The notes: generated by a model from the sequence alone, not told the origin. A stretch of DNA of 64,000 bases from Actinostola sp. cb2023 (GCA_033675265.1 JAUJYZ010000098.1:451501-515500), one strand, 5' to 3'. Numbered from the stretch's first letter, positions 33,047-50,926 are shown. Translations and numbers: made by a program.

Positions 33047-35084
33047 TAGTTACTGAGCTATATGTATTAAAGTTATATAGTTACTGAGCTATATGTATTA
33101 AAGTTATATAGTTACTGAGCTATATGTATTAAAGTTATATAGTTACTGAGCTATATGTATTAAAGTTATATAGTTACTGAGCTCTGATATGTATTAAAGT
33201 TATATAGTTACTGAGCTATATGTATTAAAGTTATATAGTTACTGAGCTATATGTATTAAAGTTATATAGTTACTGAGCTATATGTATTAAAGTTATATAG
33301 TTACTGAGCTATATGTATTAAAGTTATATAGTTACTGAGCTATATGTATTAAGTTTATATAGTTACTGAGCTATATGTATTAAAGTTATATAGTTACTGA
33401 GCTATATGTATTAAAGTTATATAGTTACTGAGCTATATGTATTAAAGTTATATAGTTACTGAGCTATATGTATTAAAGTTATATAGTTACTGAGCTATAT
33501 GTATTAAAGTTATATAGTTACTGAGCTATATGTATTAAAGTTATATAGTTACTGAGCTATATGTATTAAAGTTATATAGTTACTGAGCTATATGTATTAA
33601 AGTTATATAGTTACTGAGCTATATGTATTAAAGTTATATAGTTACTGAGCTATATGTATTAAAGTTATATAGTTACTGAGCTATATGTATTAAAGTTATA
33701 TAGTTACTGAGCTATATGTATTAAAGTTATATAGTTACTGAGCTATATGTATTAAAGTTATATAGTTACTGAGCTATATGTATTAAAGTTATATAGTTAC
33801 TGAGCTATATGTATTAAAGTTATATAGTTACTGAGCTATATGTATTAAAGTTATATAGTTACTGAGCTATATGTATTAAAGTTATATAGTTACTGAGCTA
33901 TATGTATTAAAGTTATATAGTTACTGAGCTATATGTATTAAAGTTATATAGTTACTGAGCTATATGTATTAAAGTTATATAGTTACTGAGCTATATGTAT
34001 TAAAGTTATATAGTTACTGAGCTATATGTATTAAAGTTATATAGTTACTGAGCTATATGTATTAAAGTTATATAGTTACTGAGCTATATGTATTAAAGTT
34101 ATATAGTTACTGAGCTATATGTATTAAAGTTATATAGTTACTGAGCTATATGTATTAAAGTTATATAGTTACTGAGCTATATGTATTAAAGTTATATAGT
34201 TACTGAGCTCTGATATGTATTAAAGTTATATAGTTACTGAGCTATATGTATTAAAGTTATATAGTTACTGAGCTATATGTATTAAAGTTATATAGTTACT
34301 GAGCTATATGTATTAAAGTTATATAGTTACTGAGCTATATGTATTAAAGTTATATAGTTACTGAGCTATATGTATTCAAGTTATATAGTTACTGAGCTAT
34401 ATGTATTAAAGTTATATAGTTACTGAGCTATATGTATTAAAGTTATATAGTTACTGAGCTGAGCTATGTATTAAAGTTATATAGTTACTGAGCTATATGT
34501 ATTAAAGTTATATAGTTACTGAGCTATATGTATTAAAGTTATATAGTTACTGAGCTATATGTATTAAAGTTATATAGTTACTGAGCTATATGTATTAAAG
34601 TTATATAGTTACTGAGCTATATGTATTAAAGTTATATAGTTACTGAGCTATATGTATTAAAGTTATATAGTTACTGAGCTATATGTATTAAAGTTCTATA
34701 GTTACTGAGCTATATGTATTAAAGTTATATAGTTACTGAGCTATATGTATTAAAGTTATATAGTTACTGAGCTATATGTATTAAAGTTATATAGTTACTG
34801 AGCTCTGATATGTATTAAAGTTATATAGTTACTGAGCTATATGTATTAAAGTTATATAGTTACTGAGCTGATATGTATTAAAGTTATATAGTTCTGAGCT
34901 ATATGTATTAAAGTTATATAGTTACTGAGCTATATGTATTAAAGTTATATAGTTACTGAGCTATATGTATTAAAGTTATATAGTTACTGAGCTATATGTA
35001 TTAAAGTTATATAGTTACTGAGCTATATGTATTAAAGTTATATAGTTACTGAGCTATATGTATTAAAGTTATATAGTTACTGAG
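33047..35084 (+). repeat. 31-bp satellite, about 66 copies
   Basis: The unit TATATAGTTACTGAGCTATA plus TGTATTAAAGT is repeated without interruption for 2.0 kb. Rare variants (GAGCTCTGATATG at about 33180, 34206 and 34800; GAGCTGAGCTATG at about 34457) punctuate an otherwise homogeneous array. Confidence 0.98.
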
Positions 35085-35790
35085 ATGTTTCATACTATCG
35101 TTTGGGCACACTGGCTAGCTCTGTATTATTACTCGGGCTTCCTATGAAATTCCGAAGTTTAAAAATGCAAAATCTTAAAACAGCTGACACACTGTAGAGT
35201 TATATGTTTATTATGTACGATATTTCGGCTGGCCAAACCAGCCTTCTTCAGGTACAATGATGGAGACGTACACGGTTGTTCCTCTACATTAATGTTTTTT
35301 AAAAGCTGTTTGTTCTTCGTCGTCGTTATAGTAAACGCAGGCGATTCTGGCGCGTATACCACAGGGAGCCCATGCAGTATTTATGCAACCTAACAGAAGC
35401 GAGAAGTCATTCAACGTTTTCAAGGGTAATTATATCTCCGTTTATCTCCCAGAGGCACAAACTGAGAATGAAGGTAAAGACGGGTATTCTATTCCTTCTT
35501 CCAAAGGCTCATCCAAAGGGCGTTTCCCACGAATATAATCACGTGGGACTCCTGATCGAATAAACCCTGACAATTAATCGTAAAAAGAATTCGGTCATTT
35601 TAATCAATAAGAACGGATAGATTATTACATTCATCATCGTTGAGTAGCTATAATTTTTCAAATCAAACACTACCAATAACTCTCAACTTGTCCAAGATAC
35701 AGACACGAATCATGTCGCTCATGACTACTCTGTGTGTGAGACACCGGCTTCTTTCCATGTGTGTATGTTTCCATAAGATTTTGCGTTAGA

Positions 35791-35848
35791 TGACGTCATC
35801 GCCTTGTAGATGACGTCATCGTCAAGCACTTAAATTATGATGACATCA
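35791..35848. promoter_or_regulatory. cluster of CRE-like sites
   Basis: TGACGTCA occurs at 35791 and 35811 within the 20-bp direct repeat TAGATGACGTCATCG, and TGACATCA at 35841. No nearby start codon is identified, so a regulatory role is only possible. Confidence 0.35.
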
Positions 35849-35979
35849 TTCAGCGACTCCAGATTCCAGGTGAGGATGTGAATAGTTGAAAACTAGTTAC
35901 CCAACGGCAGCCGTAACGGTCGATCGTGACCATCGTGGCATATCGTCCTCTTGACGTTGGAGAGTTGAACTCTTGTCTT

Positions 35980-36176
35980 AAGGCCGATTTACACGATACG
36001 ATTTGTCGGCCCGATTTTTGATAAGCTTCGTTCGGAAAAATGAAGAAATCGGCCCAATTCGGAAAAATCTGTTGCTTGTCGGGCCGATTTTTTGAAAGGA
36101 AAATCAAATGAATTGGAGTGTTAAAAACAATAGAACTCAAATCGGGCCGACAAATCGTATCGTGTAAATCGGCCTT
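35980..36176. mobile_element. palindromic MITE
   Basis: The inverted ends AAGGCCGATTTACACGATAC continue through GATTTGTCGGCCCGATTT on both sides. No ORF is present. Confidence 0.85.
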
Positions 36177-39100
36177 TAGACTAGATGTCGTATTGAAATT
36201 ATGCGTAGCATATCAAACTTATGTCCTGCATCATTGAACATTTGCTCCTGTTGGGATCCAGTATCACGCGGACAACGTTTTTTGTTAATGCTTTGTTTAC
36301 TAATGCACGTGAGGCCCGATTGATCCAGCAATTTGTTCACTATGACCGCTAAATAAAGCAGATTCGTACGTGACTGGTTTATCATTTCTGAATTCATATT
36401 TTTCCTTTGACAATGTGTAAATCAGGTAGCTAAAATATAAGAGAGGATGGAAAAGCTGCATATGTTTCCTCAACGGGAAAATATATCACAAATTCGAACT
36501 AACTTATTGATCTCGTGCGTGTAAATATTGGAAATTGCCTTCAAAAAACGTCCTTTCCGAGCCATAATTTATTTGCGAATTCGCCGGCCTATGTAGCTTC
36601 TACATACAGACCGAGATACAGAGCACCAATATGATGTTCACAATTACCAAACAAAGAGTTTTAGATTTCATTTTGCCACCGCTTAATTAAGTTTAATATA
36701 CATGTATTTTATATCAAAATGCGCGTACAATTACAGAGCATTAGAATCCGACGGTAGGTTTTTGATTGACACAATTCCCAAAGAATTCAGAGGGATTTTG
36801 TGTGCAGCGTATGTCACGCTCTCCTATATCTCTTCAGAGATTTCAGTTCGATTGACTTTGAAGAAATGGAAAATGCCACCTTCAAACCTCTTTATTTGTG
36901 CTTGAATTGCCAGCTTATTCATTCCTTACATATTCGTCTTTTATATTCCGTTGGTAGGTTTTTGATTTGTATTTTAACAATGCAGTAAAAAGCAAAAATG
37001 TATCAAAATCATGCTGTTTTTCGCCTAAACAAGACTCGCCTCATCTGCATATGTGAAACAATGACCTTTTGTATAACATAAGTTTGATATGTTTTAATGC
37101 CATGATGGTCACGCCGAGTCTTTTCGCCATCCTGTTGCGCAAGGTCCCCAATTACTATGAAAACATACACACCGAATCGTACACTGTTATTTCTATAAGG
37201 AGTTACTTTGACTCGATAAAAGGAGTTAGGTTCAGGACAAAATACGTTTTTGAAGTAATTTTAACTCCTTCAATTTTGGAGTTAATCTTCCGCAAGATTA
37301 ATTATAACTCCGATAAAAAATGAATCCTCAGAAGAGACTCGGTGTACTCTTAGAAGAAGTGTTTTTTATTAGAGTTATATTAACTCTGGATTCTGGATTT
37401 GGCGTAAAAATAACTCCAAAATCTAACTCTAGCTACCAAAGAGGGTTTAGTTTATGATAGAGTGATTTAAAACTTACTGGAAATAACAGTGTGTTATTGT
37501 TAGACAGAGATTGCTGCGCCGTATAACGAAGTAAAGACAGACAAGCTAGGGATTTCATTTACGTTTCTAAAACATTTTGATACAAACACGAAAGTATATG
37601 ATTTATGCAAAGTTGTACTGACGATCAATACGTGATAGAGGTAGGAACTTTGGCCACTACAAAGAGACCCGTGTTGACCAGTCAGCCAGGCCTCAGTCGG
37701 TCAGTCAATTGTTCTTTTGGTGATGATGGTGACGATGATGGCGTCTTGTTAGATTGCTCTAAATACAGTATTAAATATCAAATGAATGAATATGAAACAG
37801 ATGTTTGCTCTTTATATGCTTAGAAGTTTCATTAGTGGAGCGAGCGCAAAGCGGCCGGAGGGACGCCAATGTAATGACTGTCACCAGAGATCCTGGGATC
37901 CAGAGATCCATAAGCTATTCTCAGTACCGGAAATAAAGCATGGAAATTAGCATAACAATAGATATCCCACAATGCATTGCTTGCATATATTAAAGCCACT
38001 CCTTCCATTGTGCTCACTTACATACATAAACTTTATTAACGTGTCAGACTTCTTGTTCCAACGACTTCAAGAGTGTTGGTCGGCTACCCACCCTCCCACC
38101 CCCTGCATGACGTGGTGCGTTACCTCATACGCATGAATTGTAGGTACTGGGAATATGTTACTATACGGGTATGTACCGCCCAATAGGGTATGGTTGTCGA
38201 GCTTCTCAGGTCTGGGATAGGGGGTATGTTTTTACAGCGAAACAAGTATTTATCATTCTTTTTGCATTTTTACGAACATTTGAAGATCTCTAATGTTTAT
38301 AAATTATCGTAGCGGCAAAATAAAAATTCTTAGCTTCAAATTGGTCACGAACTTTCAATTTTAGTCTGTGATAGGGTATTGATTTTCAAGCTTAGGTCTG
38401 TGATAGGGTATTGATTTTCAAGCTTAGGTCTGGGATAGGGATTTTGAAGCTTAGGTCTGGGATAGGGTACGGAAAATTTCCGTTTTTAGGTCTGGGCGGA
38501 TAGGGTAAGGTTTTTTGGGATCATGGCGGCACACCCCTATCCACAAAATGGCCGAGTCCCCCCCCCCCCTCTCCTCTCCCGGGCAGGGATATGGTGTGGA
38601 TATACACGTGCGGCCATCAAGTTATAATATATGATTATTTTCATTACTGATAAACATTGTTTTCACCTTTTTACTGTTTTTCCCCTTTTTGTCACTTGAT
38701 TTCTTGTGATGAACTTTTTCGACTTTTGCTGTTTTGGATCTCTGTTCAGAAACATGACAAAGAATGACAGTACTGATGAGACGAGCTACCCTGGGTTCTA
38801 GTAGAGGCCGCGAGGGAGGGGTTCTCACCCCTTTTCCTCACCGACACTGCAGTAAAAAAACTTGTAAATATCTTACCCCCTCCCCCCACAAATGTCGATT
38901 ACAATGTTTCCATGGTGACTATAGTCCTCAGTTAGAGTTTGTCTGTAATTACGTCGAGCATGTTTATCGACGAAGGGAACGTATTTCAGTATAGTTGAAC
39001 AAAATGTTCAGATGAAAAAACGTCGGTCATGATTTATTTATATCGTCATTATGATTATTTATTAACATTTGTAATTAAATTAATTCATATAACCTAAAAT

Positions 39101-39391
39101 GTTAGCTACAAGTTAAATAACAGAGTTTAACTGATTTATATGATTAGATTTGTTATATTTAAACATTTGTAACTAGCAACTCCATGCAAATCTCCAACAG
39201 ATCGTGAGAGTTGTTTGTCACGTGAACAGTTAGTTTGAATTGGATTTAGCAAGTCAGCGGTTACCTTGATGAACGTTAGGTCTTTGAACAACAGACTGTG
39301 AAGTAATATAAAACAATAGGTCGTCACGTTGAATGTATCGTTAAAACAAACGGCTGTCAGTACGTGTGTTGTCAAGAAACTGAGTCTAGCC

Positions 39392-39476
39392 GCACGTGTT
39401 CGTCATGACGTTGTGTCACGTGTTTGTCAGTAATGACGTTGTGTCACGTGTTCGTCACTACGTTGTGTCGCGTGTC
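39392..39476. repeat. E-box-containing short tandem repeat
   Basis: Three CACGTG words (39393, 39417, 39445) sit in near-repeats of CACGTGTTCGTCA and GACGTTGTGT. They lie just beyond the stop codon of the Gly/Met-rich gene on the minus strand. Confidence 0.6.
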
Positions 39477-39500
39477 TATTCAGACCAAACATAGTTGATC

Positions 39501-43712
<4,212 letters not shown>

Positions 43713-43959
43713 CTGTCAGAGAAAAAAAACACAAGAATTCTTTGAGTGTACATGGTCGATACTGATAAGAACGAACAAGAATAAAAAGTGAGAGAAGTTG
43801 TTTGGTCATGCATGGAATGTAAAACCATGAATAATCGAGTTTATTTTATGCAAAAACGAACAAGAAATAGAAATGAAACAAAAGATAAAGCAAAAAGAAA
43901 AACAGATAAAAGAACAAAAACAACAAGAAAAAGAAAAATGATAAACCAAATATTATAAA

Positions 43960-44380
43960 TTAAAAAAAAAGAGAGTTGTTCGGATTCCAACCCGAATCGA
44001 TCATCAGCTTCCAAAGCATGAGTTGTAGACGCGAGCCACGGGACCACAGTAATTTGCACAACAATAGACAGTCCATTCGCAGGATACACTAGGTTATTTT
44101 GTCCTCCAAATGAACAAGCGTGCATGCACGATAGCCTAGAGGTGCGGGGCAGTTATTTAGTGGACCTAGGATCCGAATGTTCCCTCCCTATTTGACTCTT
44201 AAGCTGATAAGGTGTAAGCCCGGATAGCGCGGATGAGGCCGAAATCTTCGTCCTATACGTAACATACGGTGACTCAGCATTTCAGTCTGGGTGTATGGCC
44301 CTTTTTTGGTTAAAAAAAATCGGCACTCCTTTGACTTGAACGTGAGGGTCCGTCGCGAGTTCGAATCCCAGCCCGGAGGT
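43960..44380. repeat. tRNA-related repeat fragments
   Basis: A B-box word GAGTTCGAATCCC lies near 44360 on the plus strand. A B-box-like GGGTTGGAATCC with a preceding anticodon-arm-like ATGCTTTGGAAGC lies near 43990-44025 on the minus strand. Neither forms a full cloverleaf by eye, so I read them as SINE or tRNA debris. Confidence 0.3.
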
Positions 44381-47314
44381 GTTTTCTTTCTTTTTTTCTC
44401 CTATTTCTCCCTTTCTTTCTTCTTTTAAATCTCTATTACTCGAATAAACCCGGTTAACTGGATCTCATTTTACTTTTTTACCATTTTTCATGGGCTATAA
44501 AATATATTTTGTCATGAAATTCATTAAGATTTGAGCTCTGCAGGCTTACGTGTGTTCGTTTGACGAACACGGCGAGCGTTACTGGAACGAGCGAGCCCTC
44601 GGTACTTTTGAACAGCAGAAATTCGTGTTAACCGCATAAATAGAATCTGAAAATGCTACAGAATGTTTAGCTCCCGAAAATCACTAAAATCCGCGTAAAC
44701 ACTCTGGACGTTACAGGGTTAAAATTACGAAAACGCAAAGGTGATACGTCAATTCATGAAAATACTCTAAATTGGCTTAATGGGATCATGAAAACTGAAG
44801 CTGGTATCGATGGGATCATGGACCATCATGGTGTATCAGAGACCCGTTTTAATCCTCACAGGACTGAATACAATACAAGCACCGAATATATAACAAATAT
44901 CTTTAAAAACATTAAAGAAAAACAGAGAAAACATTCTTGAAACAATAAAAATTAAAAAGAATGAAGAAATAAATAAGAGAGGATTAGCGCGAGATGTCGA
45001 GTTCATGTATGTACATCGATATCAAAGTCATGGTAGAGATCAGAACCTGGCAGTAACGAAACCATTATTGGGGTTCAATTACATTTACAATCTAAAAGCT
45101 ATCTCTATGATGATAAACTATTATTTCTGTTTTCTTAACGAACCTTTGGAAGCCAACGAAGACAAAACACAGGTGACCAAGAAGGTTGTTTTGATCGTCC
45201 AACACAACTTGATATTCATTGTTTACTTGCTTTAACAGTGACCTGTTATTTAACAAAAGCAAATTAAAAACTCCTTCCTTTGATAGAACAAACACGCATA
45301 AGCTAGATATGACAATATATGGATATAAAGGAAGCAGAAAACAACTTCAATGTTGAGAAAGAATCGACTGGTTTTCCGTGTGGTGGGTTTTACAAACCAT
45401 GTCATCGTACCTGTCGTTATTTATTTTTGGACGCACTAATTACAGGCTTTTTGGTAACTCCACTTTCTACCCAGCCGGCCCTCAAACCATAATATTATTA
45501 TTTACCTATATCGTAGCTAGCTTTAAGTGATTGTTGTTTATTATATCCATACCTTTAGAGATGTTATCGTTGATTCTCGTCCTTCAACAAGCCGTCTTCG
45601 TGGACTTCATGATCGCTTCCGTTATTACGTCAGTTTTGTAAAATACTTTTTGGAAGAAAATCGAGGAAATTCTTACTCATTAATTATTTAAACATATCTT
45701 ACCAGAAACCAGTGTTTTCCTGCTACTCGCCTTACATTATATATATATAAATATTTCTTATTCTATACCATTAAATTCTTTAGTCTATTAGATTAGTTTC
45801 AGTGTGGCTTAGCTAGGTAGTTTCTAGGTCATTTGTTGTTGTTGTTATGTGTGGCGTGTATCGCAATGCGCACTCAATCGTATAGTGCGACCTGTTATTA
45901 ACTACACAAATGTTTGGATTCTACTTTGACATGTTTAACAAGCGTCCAATTGTATACCATATGATTCGATTCAATTTTAGTTTGCCACTTGTCTGACCAC
46001 AGATCACGGTGCGCGCGACTCATTGAGCTGCCTAAGCTTAACTCAGGCATTCAATCATGATCTAAGAGTGCCCATAATAGGCGCGAATCTTAGTTCCATC
46101 GAAACGTCAGATACAAGTGTAGGTACTTGCGCATTGGTAGCAGATGTCCTTGGAAATCGCAACTCATAGTTACATCGGCGTTTACTTTGTGATGAGCAAC
46201 ATTTTTTTTTAGTTTAATGACTGACTGGGCTGTTGTTGGCCTAACACGGAGTCACATGGTGGCCGATAATGGGCGTGGCACTCGCTTGTATCATTGTCCA
46301 GATAGTAAATGGGACGGAAAGTCAGTTATTTATTTCACTGACGAAGACCGTTTATAAGTTGTACGCATAACATGAGGACATATTGCCAGGGTGCATGTAA
46401 GTAGCTGACTGCTGGTGTAATACATGGAAAAATATGCACGTCAGAACTTGGTCGAAAAACTGCGCATCGACAGGTGTACTAGAGACTAGTATTAAGTTTC
46501 ATTCTACACACTTGAGAGATCGAAAGGAAGACAAAGATGCTGTTGAGCGAATTCTGTTTTCAGTCTTAGTAGCAATTCCCGTTGCCATGGAGAAGCGAGT
46601 TATTTGCTTGAGTAATTTTCTGACAGAAAAATTAATTTGAATATAAACAGTCGATAACTCTTACTTAATTGTAGTCGGACATCCTGCTGACTTTGTAGTT
46701 TGACTTCACAAGAGTAGCTTTTACTCAGTTCATCAAGAAAACTGCCACGGTTTTGTGCCCTGTGGAGAAGAAAAGATACGCTTGGTTTGTTGTATTTAAG
46801 ATGAGCAAGCAGCGTAAATTGGGAACCTGCCACGAAGGAACGTACCGCTGCATTACGTCATGAGACAAAGTACCAAACCAACATCAACCGAACCCAAGAA
46901 AACCTGGCCCCGGTAACTGATGTCACAGTAAACATTGGCACTTTTCCTCTATACTTGAAGCATTTAATTCATCTTTTAATTTCCCAACCAAGGGAATCAT
47001 GTATATATGAAGGTAAGTATCATGTACTAAGCCAAGCTACCACGAGAAGTATTTTCATGTCAACAGGTAGTTTTCTATGTTGGTTTTTAACTCGGTAAAA
47101 TACTGTTCTGTCGAGTTCAGTGGATTCTAGTGATAGTCAAAGAAGTACGAAATGAAAGCAAGCGAATATTAATTGCTGACGTTATCAAACATAAATCAGT
47201 AGTTCATAGCATCTAGTCGCAACGCTAGTCTGTAGACGTTCAAAACCACTTAAACGGGTCGTTGAGTTGACAAGGGTTTTTGTTCTGTTTCAGGTCATTC
47301 ACGCGTAGGTGATT
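44381..47314. other. mostly non-coding; possible 5' exons of Gly/Met-rich gene 1
   Basis: Two minus-strand exon candidates stand out. 46665-46759 has acceptor CTTCTCCACAG, donor GTAAGAGT, and encodes FLDELSKSYSCEVKLQSQQD in frame. 45553-45581 has donor GTATGG. Their phases do not chain perfectly to the exon at 43712, so at least one piece is missing. I see no other gene. Confidence 0.35.
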
Positions 47315-49801
47315 ATGAAGGGACAGACTTTGGTTATCGTCGTTCTAATGACGCTAGTATTGCAGTGGACAGGTATGTCATTCAGTAACTGTTCGTAATT
47401 TCTATTTAATTTACCTTGTCAATCAACATGTCAGTCCTGACACTCGTCACCAACAGTATCAAATATAGTCCATATACTTAGTCTATGTATGTATTGTACC
47501 TCCCTGGTTTATGTACCTCCCTGGTCTATGTACCTCCCTGGTTTATGTACCTCCCTGGTCTATGTACCTCACTGGTCTATATGTACCTCCCTGGTCTATG
47601 TACCTCACTGGTCTATATGTACCTCCCTGGTCTAAGTACCTCCCTGGTCTATGTACCTCCCTGGTCTATATGTACCTCCCTGGTCTAAGTACCTCCCTGG
47701 TCTATGTACCTCCCTGGTCTATGTACCTCCCTGGTCTATATGTACCTCCCTGGTCTATGTACCCTCCCTGGTCTATGTACCTCCCTGGTCTATATGTACC
47801 TCCCTGGTCTATGTACCTCCCTGGTCTATGTACCTCCCTGGTCTATGTACCTCCCTGGTCTATTTGTACCTCCCTGGTCTATGTACCCTCCCTGGTCTAT
47901 GTACCTCCCTGGTCTATGTACCTCCCTGGTCTATGGAACTAATTTAAGTCAACTGAACCTAGGTTTTATTGGTTGTCAGTTCAGCTGAAAACTGATCCCC
48001 GGGATGTTTGGGAATTACCGATGACTGGATACTTTATATACTCAGAGGGGCCTACTGGTCGTGTATCGTCTAGATGGAGTATAAGCGCGATAGGGAGTAA
48101 TTCCATGATGAACAAGTGGTAGACATAATATCCATTTTGTTCAATACCCAATCCCGTCCCGCATCGCTTGGTTATTGCTGGTTTGCATGTGATGTCCTGT
48201 CGGCCATGTTGGTTCCCGATAACAAAGTATTCCTCATTAGCTGTAAACATAATTACTGATCTACTACGCATGACCAAGAAATAAGAGAGCAATAAACAGA
48301 TAAAATGTCATTCATTTTGTTTCAAATAAGGAACCAGTATTCCCATCATCCTTCAGGGCCAATAGTGGACCTCTCTTTGACAACTTTTTGAAAAATGCTG
48401 TAAGACTCGAGAGATACTGCATGTTATTGTTGTTGATGTTTGACGACGATTTTCTATAACTCCAGAAGCTGCAAAGAACCATCAACATAAATTCGCAGTA
48501 GACGATAAACGAAATGCGCGGGAATTCAGTAAGTATTCACTTCGTTTGTATAATGTGCATTGGACTGGACTTTTTACTACCTACATTTAGCGACAGCCTC
48601 CAGCTCCGGTTTGTTTTGTATTAAAATTGATGTTGATGTTGATTGGTGTTGTGTGTTTTATTCTAGAAACATTAAGAGAACTTCTTGGGAAGCCCAAAGA
48701 AAATCGTAAGTTGTTAAATCAACATCAAAAAATGGTTGTTTGCAAGTTAAGTTTTTTTTTGAATGAATGAATGTATTTTTTACTTTCGTGGTCTGCTTTT
48801 AAGTCATTTCCTTTCTTGTTCGTTTGTCTTGGTACTCAGTTGAATATGTACTTTGAACACTCATATCTTTCACCGTTGAGTTCAGCCGGTTAACTGGGTG
48901 TTTGTTCGTGTATAAGCCACCCGGCTTTACGCTTTCGTCCGCCATTTTGAATTGGGGCAAACGCGCGGAAATTTATAGAAATCTGGATCACTTTGACTTC
49001 CCATAACTTCGCTCGATTTTATTGGATTTTCAAAATTTAAACTTCGATAATCAGCGGGCATGTATGCCAGTTGTTGGACTGAAAATAAGACCAATGTAGG
49101 TGTTTTAACTACCTTTTATGAGTCAATCTTCTTTTCACGAATGTATCTTAAAATTTCGAGCTAATTAATTGCATATATATTCACGTGCCGAACGTTTTAT
49201 TTTGAAAAATTTTTTTTTTCTCGATTTGTAGGTCATAAAAAACGAAGAAAAAATATTTTCTAAAATGGTAAGTTTTTAAAAATCCAACGAAATGGAGCAG
49301 AGTTACGTCAAGTCAAATTGATCCAGATTTCTATAAATTTCCGCGCGTTTGCCCCAATTCAAAATGGCGGACGAAAGCGTAAAGTGGCTTATTTGCTGAT
49401 TGTTTCTTCTGCTTTCAGCTTGTTTGTTTGTTCTTTAGATTTATTAAGTCTCGTTGTTTGTTTTCTATCTATTCACATATGTAGCTATCTCCGCCAAAGC
49501 AATCAAAGGCACTAAGAAAACAACACGATTGCACAAGATTTGCTCATGGAAGAAGCGCCTCAACAACAAACCAGATGAATGGACTGAAGACGAGATGGTC
49601 TATGATAAACTGATATGCGGCATGTACACAATGAAAGACGAATATCGGAAACACTCCATGAACGCCGCGTCCATTCTCGCCGGGCTACACAGCGAGAAGT
49701 CTTTAGAAGAACAGAAAAAGGACTTATTTGATGCAGTTCATAATATGGCCAAGGCTTCGGGACCTATGCCACAATTAAATTTGAAAATGATTGGTAGATA
49801 A
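47315..49801 (+). CDS. secreted 158-residue protein of unknown family
   Basis: Four exons (47315-47372, 48466-48528, 48667-48705, 49485-49801) join in phase 1 throughout with consensus GT-AG sites. The product starts MKGQTLVIVVLMTLVLQWTG, a clear signal peptide. A short propeptide-like region follows with a Lys-Arg site (FAVDDKRNAREF, about residues 29-40). The mature part has two cysteines (73 and 98) that could form one disulfide, and an acidic-amphipathic segment EWTEDEMVYDKLICGMYTMK. I do not recognise the family. The uniform phase-1 introns fit a secreted modular gene. Intron 1 contains a 17-bp minisatellite and intron 3 a MITE. Confidence 0.72.
47485..47937 (+). repeat. 17-19 bp minisatellite in intron
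   Basis: About 25 units of TGTACCTCCCTGGTCTA, with occasional ATGT or C insertions. It generates spurious Tyr/Leu/Pro-rich open frames in all phases. Confidence 0.97.
47981..48240 (-). other. possible terminal exon on the minus strand
   Basis: An open frame preceded by a good acceptor (ATTATGTTTACAG) encodes NEEYFVIGNQHGRQDITCKP through YPVIGNSQTSRG and a stop. Two cysteines and many aromatic residues give it a protein-like look. It lies antisense in intron 1 of the secreted-protein gene. I found no partner exon. Confidence 0.22.
48912..49391. mobile_element. inverted-repeat MITE in intron 3
   Basis: Arms of about 85 bp begin ATAAGCC and include TTACGCTTTCGTCCGCCATT and TTGAATTGGGGCAAACGCGC. 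The right arm ends about 95 bp before the exon 4 acceptor. Confidence 0.85.
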
Positions 49802-50926
49802 ACGGGAATTCAATATGATTTGTTATATACAGTAGTTGGGTGGAATCGTTACGCATGTGGGATATCATACGAAATACTGTAATCATAGGATGCTTCTATT
49901 ATACCATGGCTATACAAAGTATCCAAAAGATGGGAGTTTTGTACGCACAGATTAGTTACTCTTCTCAGGCTCGGTGTGGCGTTGAGAGAAAAACATATAT
50001 AAGGAAAAGGTTTTCTAGACAAGAAACAAATGGGAGATTTCCATAGGTGGGGAGGGAAATTAATTAGCGATTATACAGTTAATATACACCTGATTAAGTA
50101 CTGTTGTAGCCAAGGGAAGCCCAATCATTTCTTCTGAGGGCGCGCGCTCTAACACAGGGATCCCATCAAAGAGACGCGCGCATAACGTTTTTTAATCCTC
50201 AGAAGACATAGTTGAGCTGTCTATGATGCAACGCGAGGGCATTGTACTGTTGCTACCAATAATGTTCTGATTGTATCATGATTTCTACAAAGCAAATTCA
50301 CCTTCAACATTGAAACCAACAAGAAACCATGGGAAATTTGTGCTTTTTGTTGAACGCCATTCTGTAAATATCATACCAAACATACTATACATCATAAAAT
50401 ACTCATATTAAATAAAATTACTCAATTATTTTAATCGTCAGGGATTATCAAATCGACGGGGGGGGGGGGGGGGGGGGGGGGAGGGGGAGGGGTTGCGGAT
50501 TTTATTACATTTATATGGTGGGTGCGGCCCGACAGGGCTGAGTAACCGAGCCTTCCAGTACTGAAACAGGGCAATAATAATCGTCGTTTATTAATTTTGC
50601 AGCTAAAACTGAATTACATGGTTTTACAAGGTAGCAAATATTTGCACTGAAAAAGTATGATAAGTTAGTAATCAGGGAATGAACATGAACTTTCTAGGTG
50701 CCTAAATTGTAGTAAGTATCCCCTCCCCCCGGGTTTTTTTAACCTAGGTCGCAAGCATGAACTCTAACGTATAGTTCTAATCTGCAGCTTATTGCCAGAT
50801 ACTGAGGACTGTTACAAAGCTACGGCAACGACATTGTCAGTCTACTTATGTAAAAGTCAAATGACACGAACAGAGATATAGAATACATCAAAACTGACTT
50901 CAAATTTAAACTAGTGACAGGCATTT
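49802..50926. other. no gene recognised; poly-G tract
   Basis: A run of about 22 G lies at 50459-50480. A small inverted pair of GCGCGC words lies near 50140-50180. No coding segment is visible. Confidence 0.45.

Larger units (their letters stand above)
35085..39391. other. no gene recognised; dispersed repeats
   Basis: This 4.3-kb interval shows no conserved coding exon. It contains a MITE (35980-36176), cAMP-response-like sites, several GGAGTTA/TAACTCC words at 37198-37440, and a repeated TAGGTCTGGGATAGGG block at 38210-38520. A fragment with TTTCGGCTGGCC / AACCAGCCTTCTTCAGG near 35220 looks like a dispersed repeat. Confidence 0.4.

Noticed and set aside
47485..47988. Tyr/Leu/Pro-rich repetitive ORFs
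   Set aside because: They are translations of a 17-19 bp intronic minisatellite in several frames, with no conserved start.
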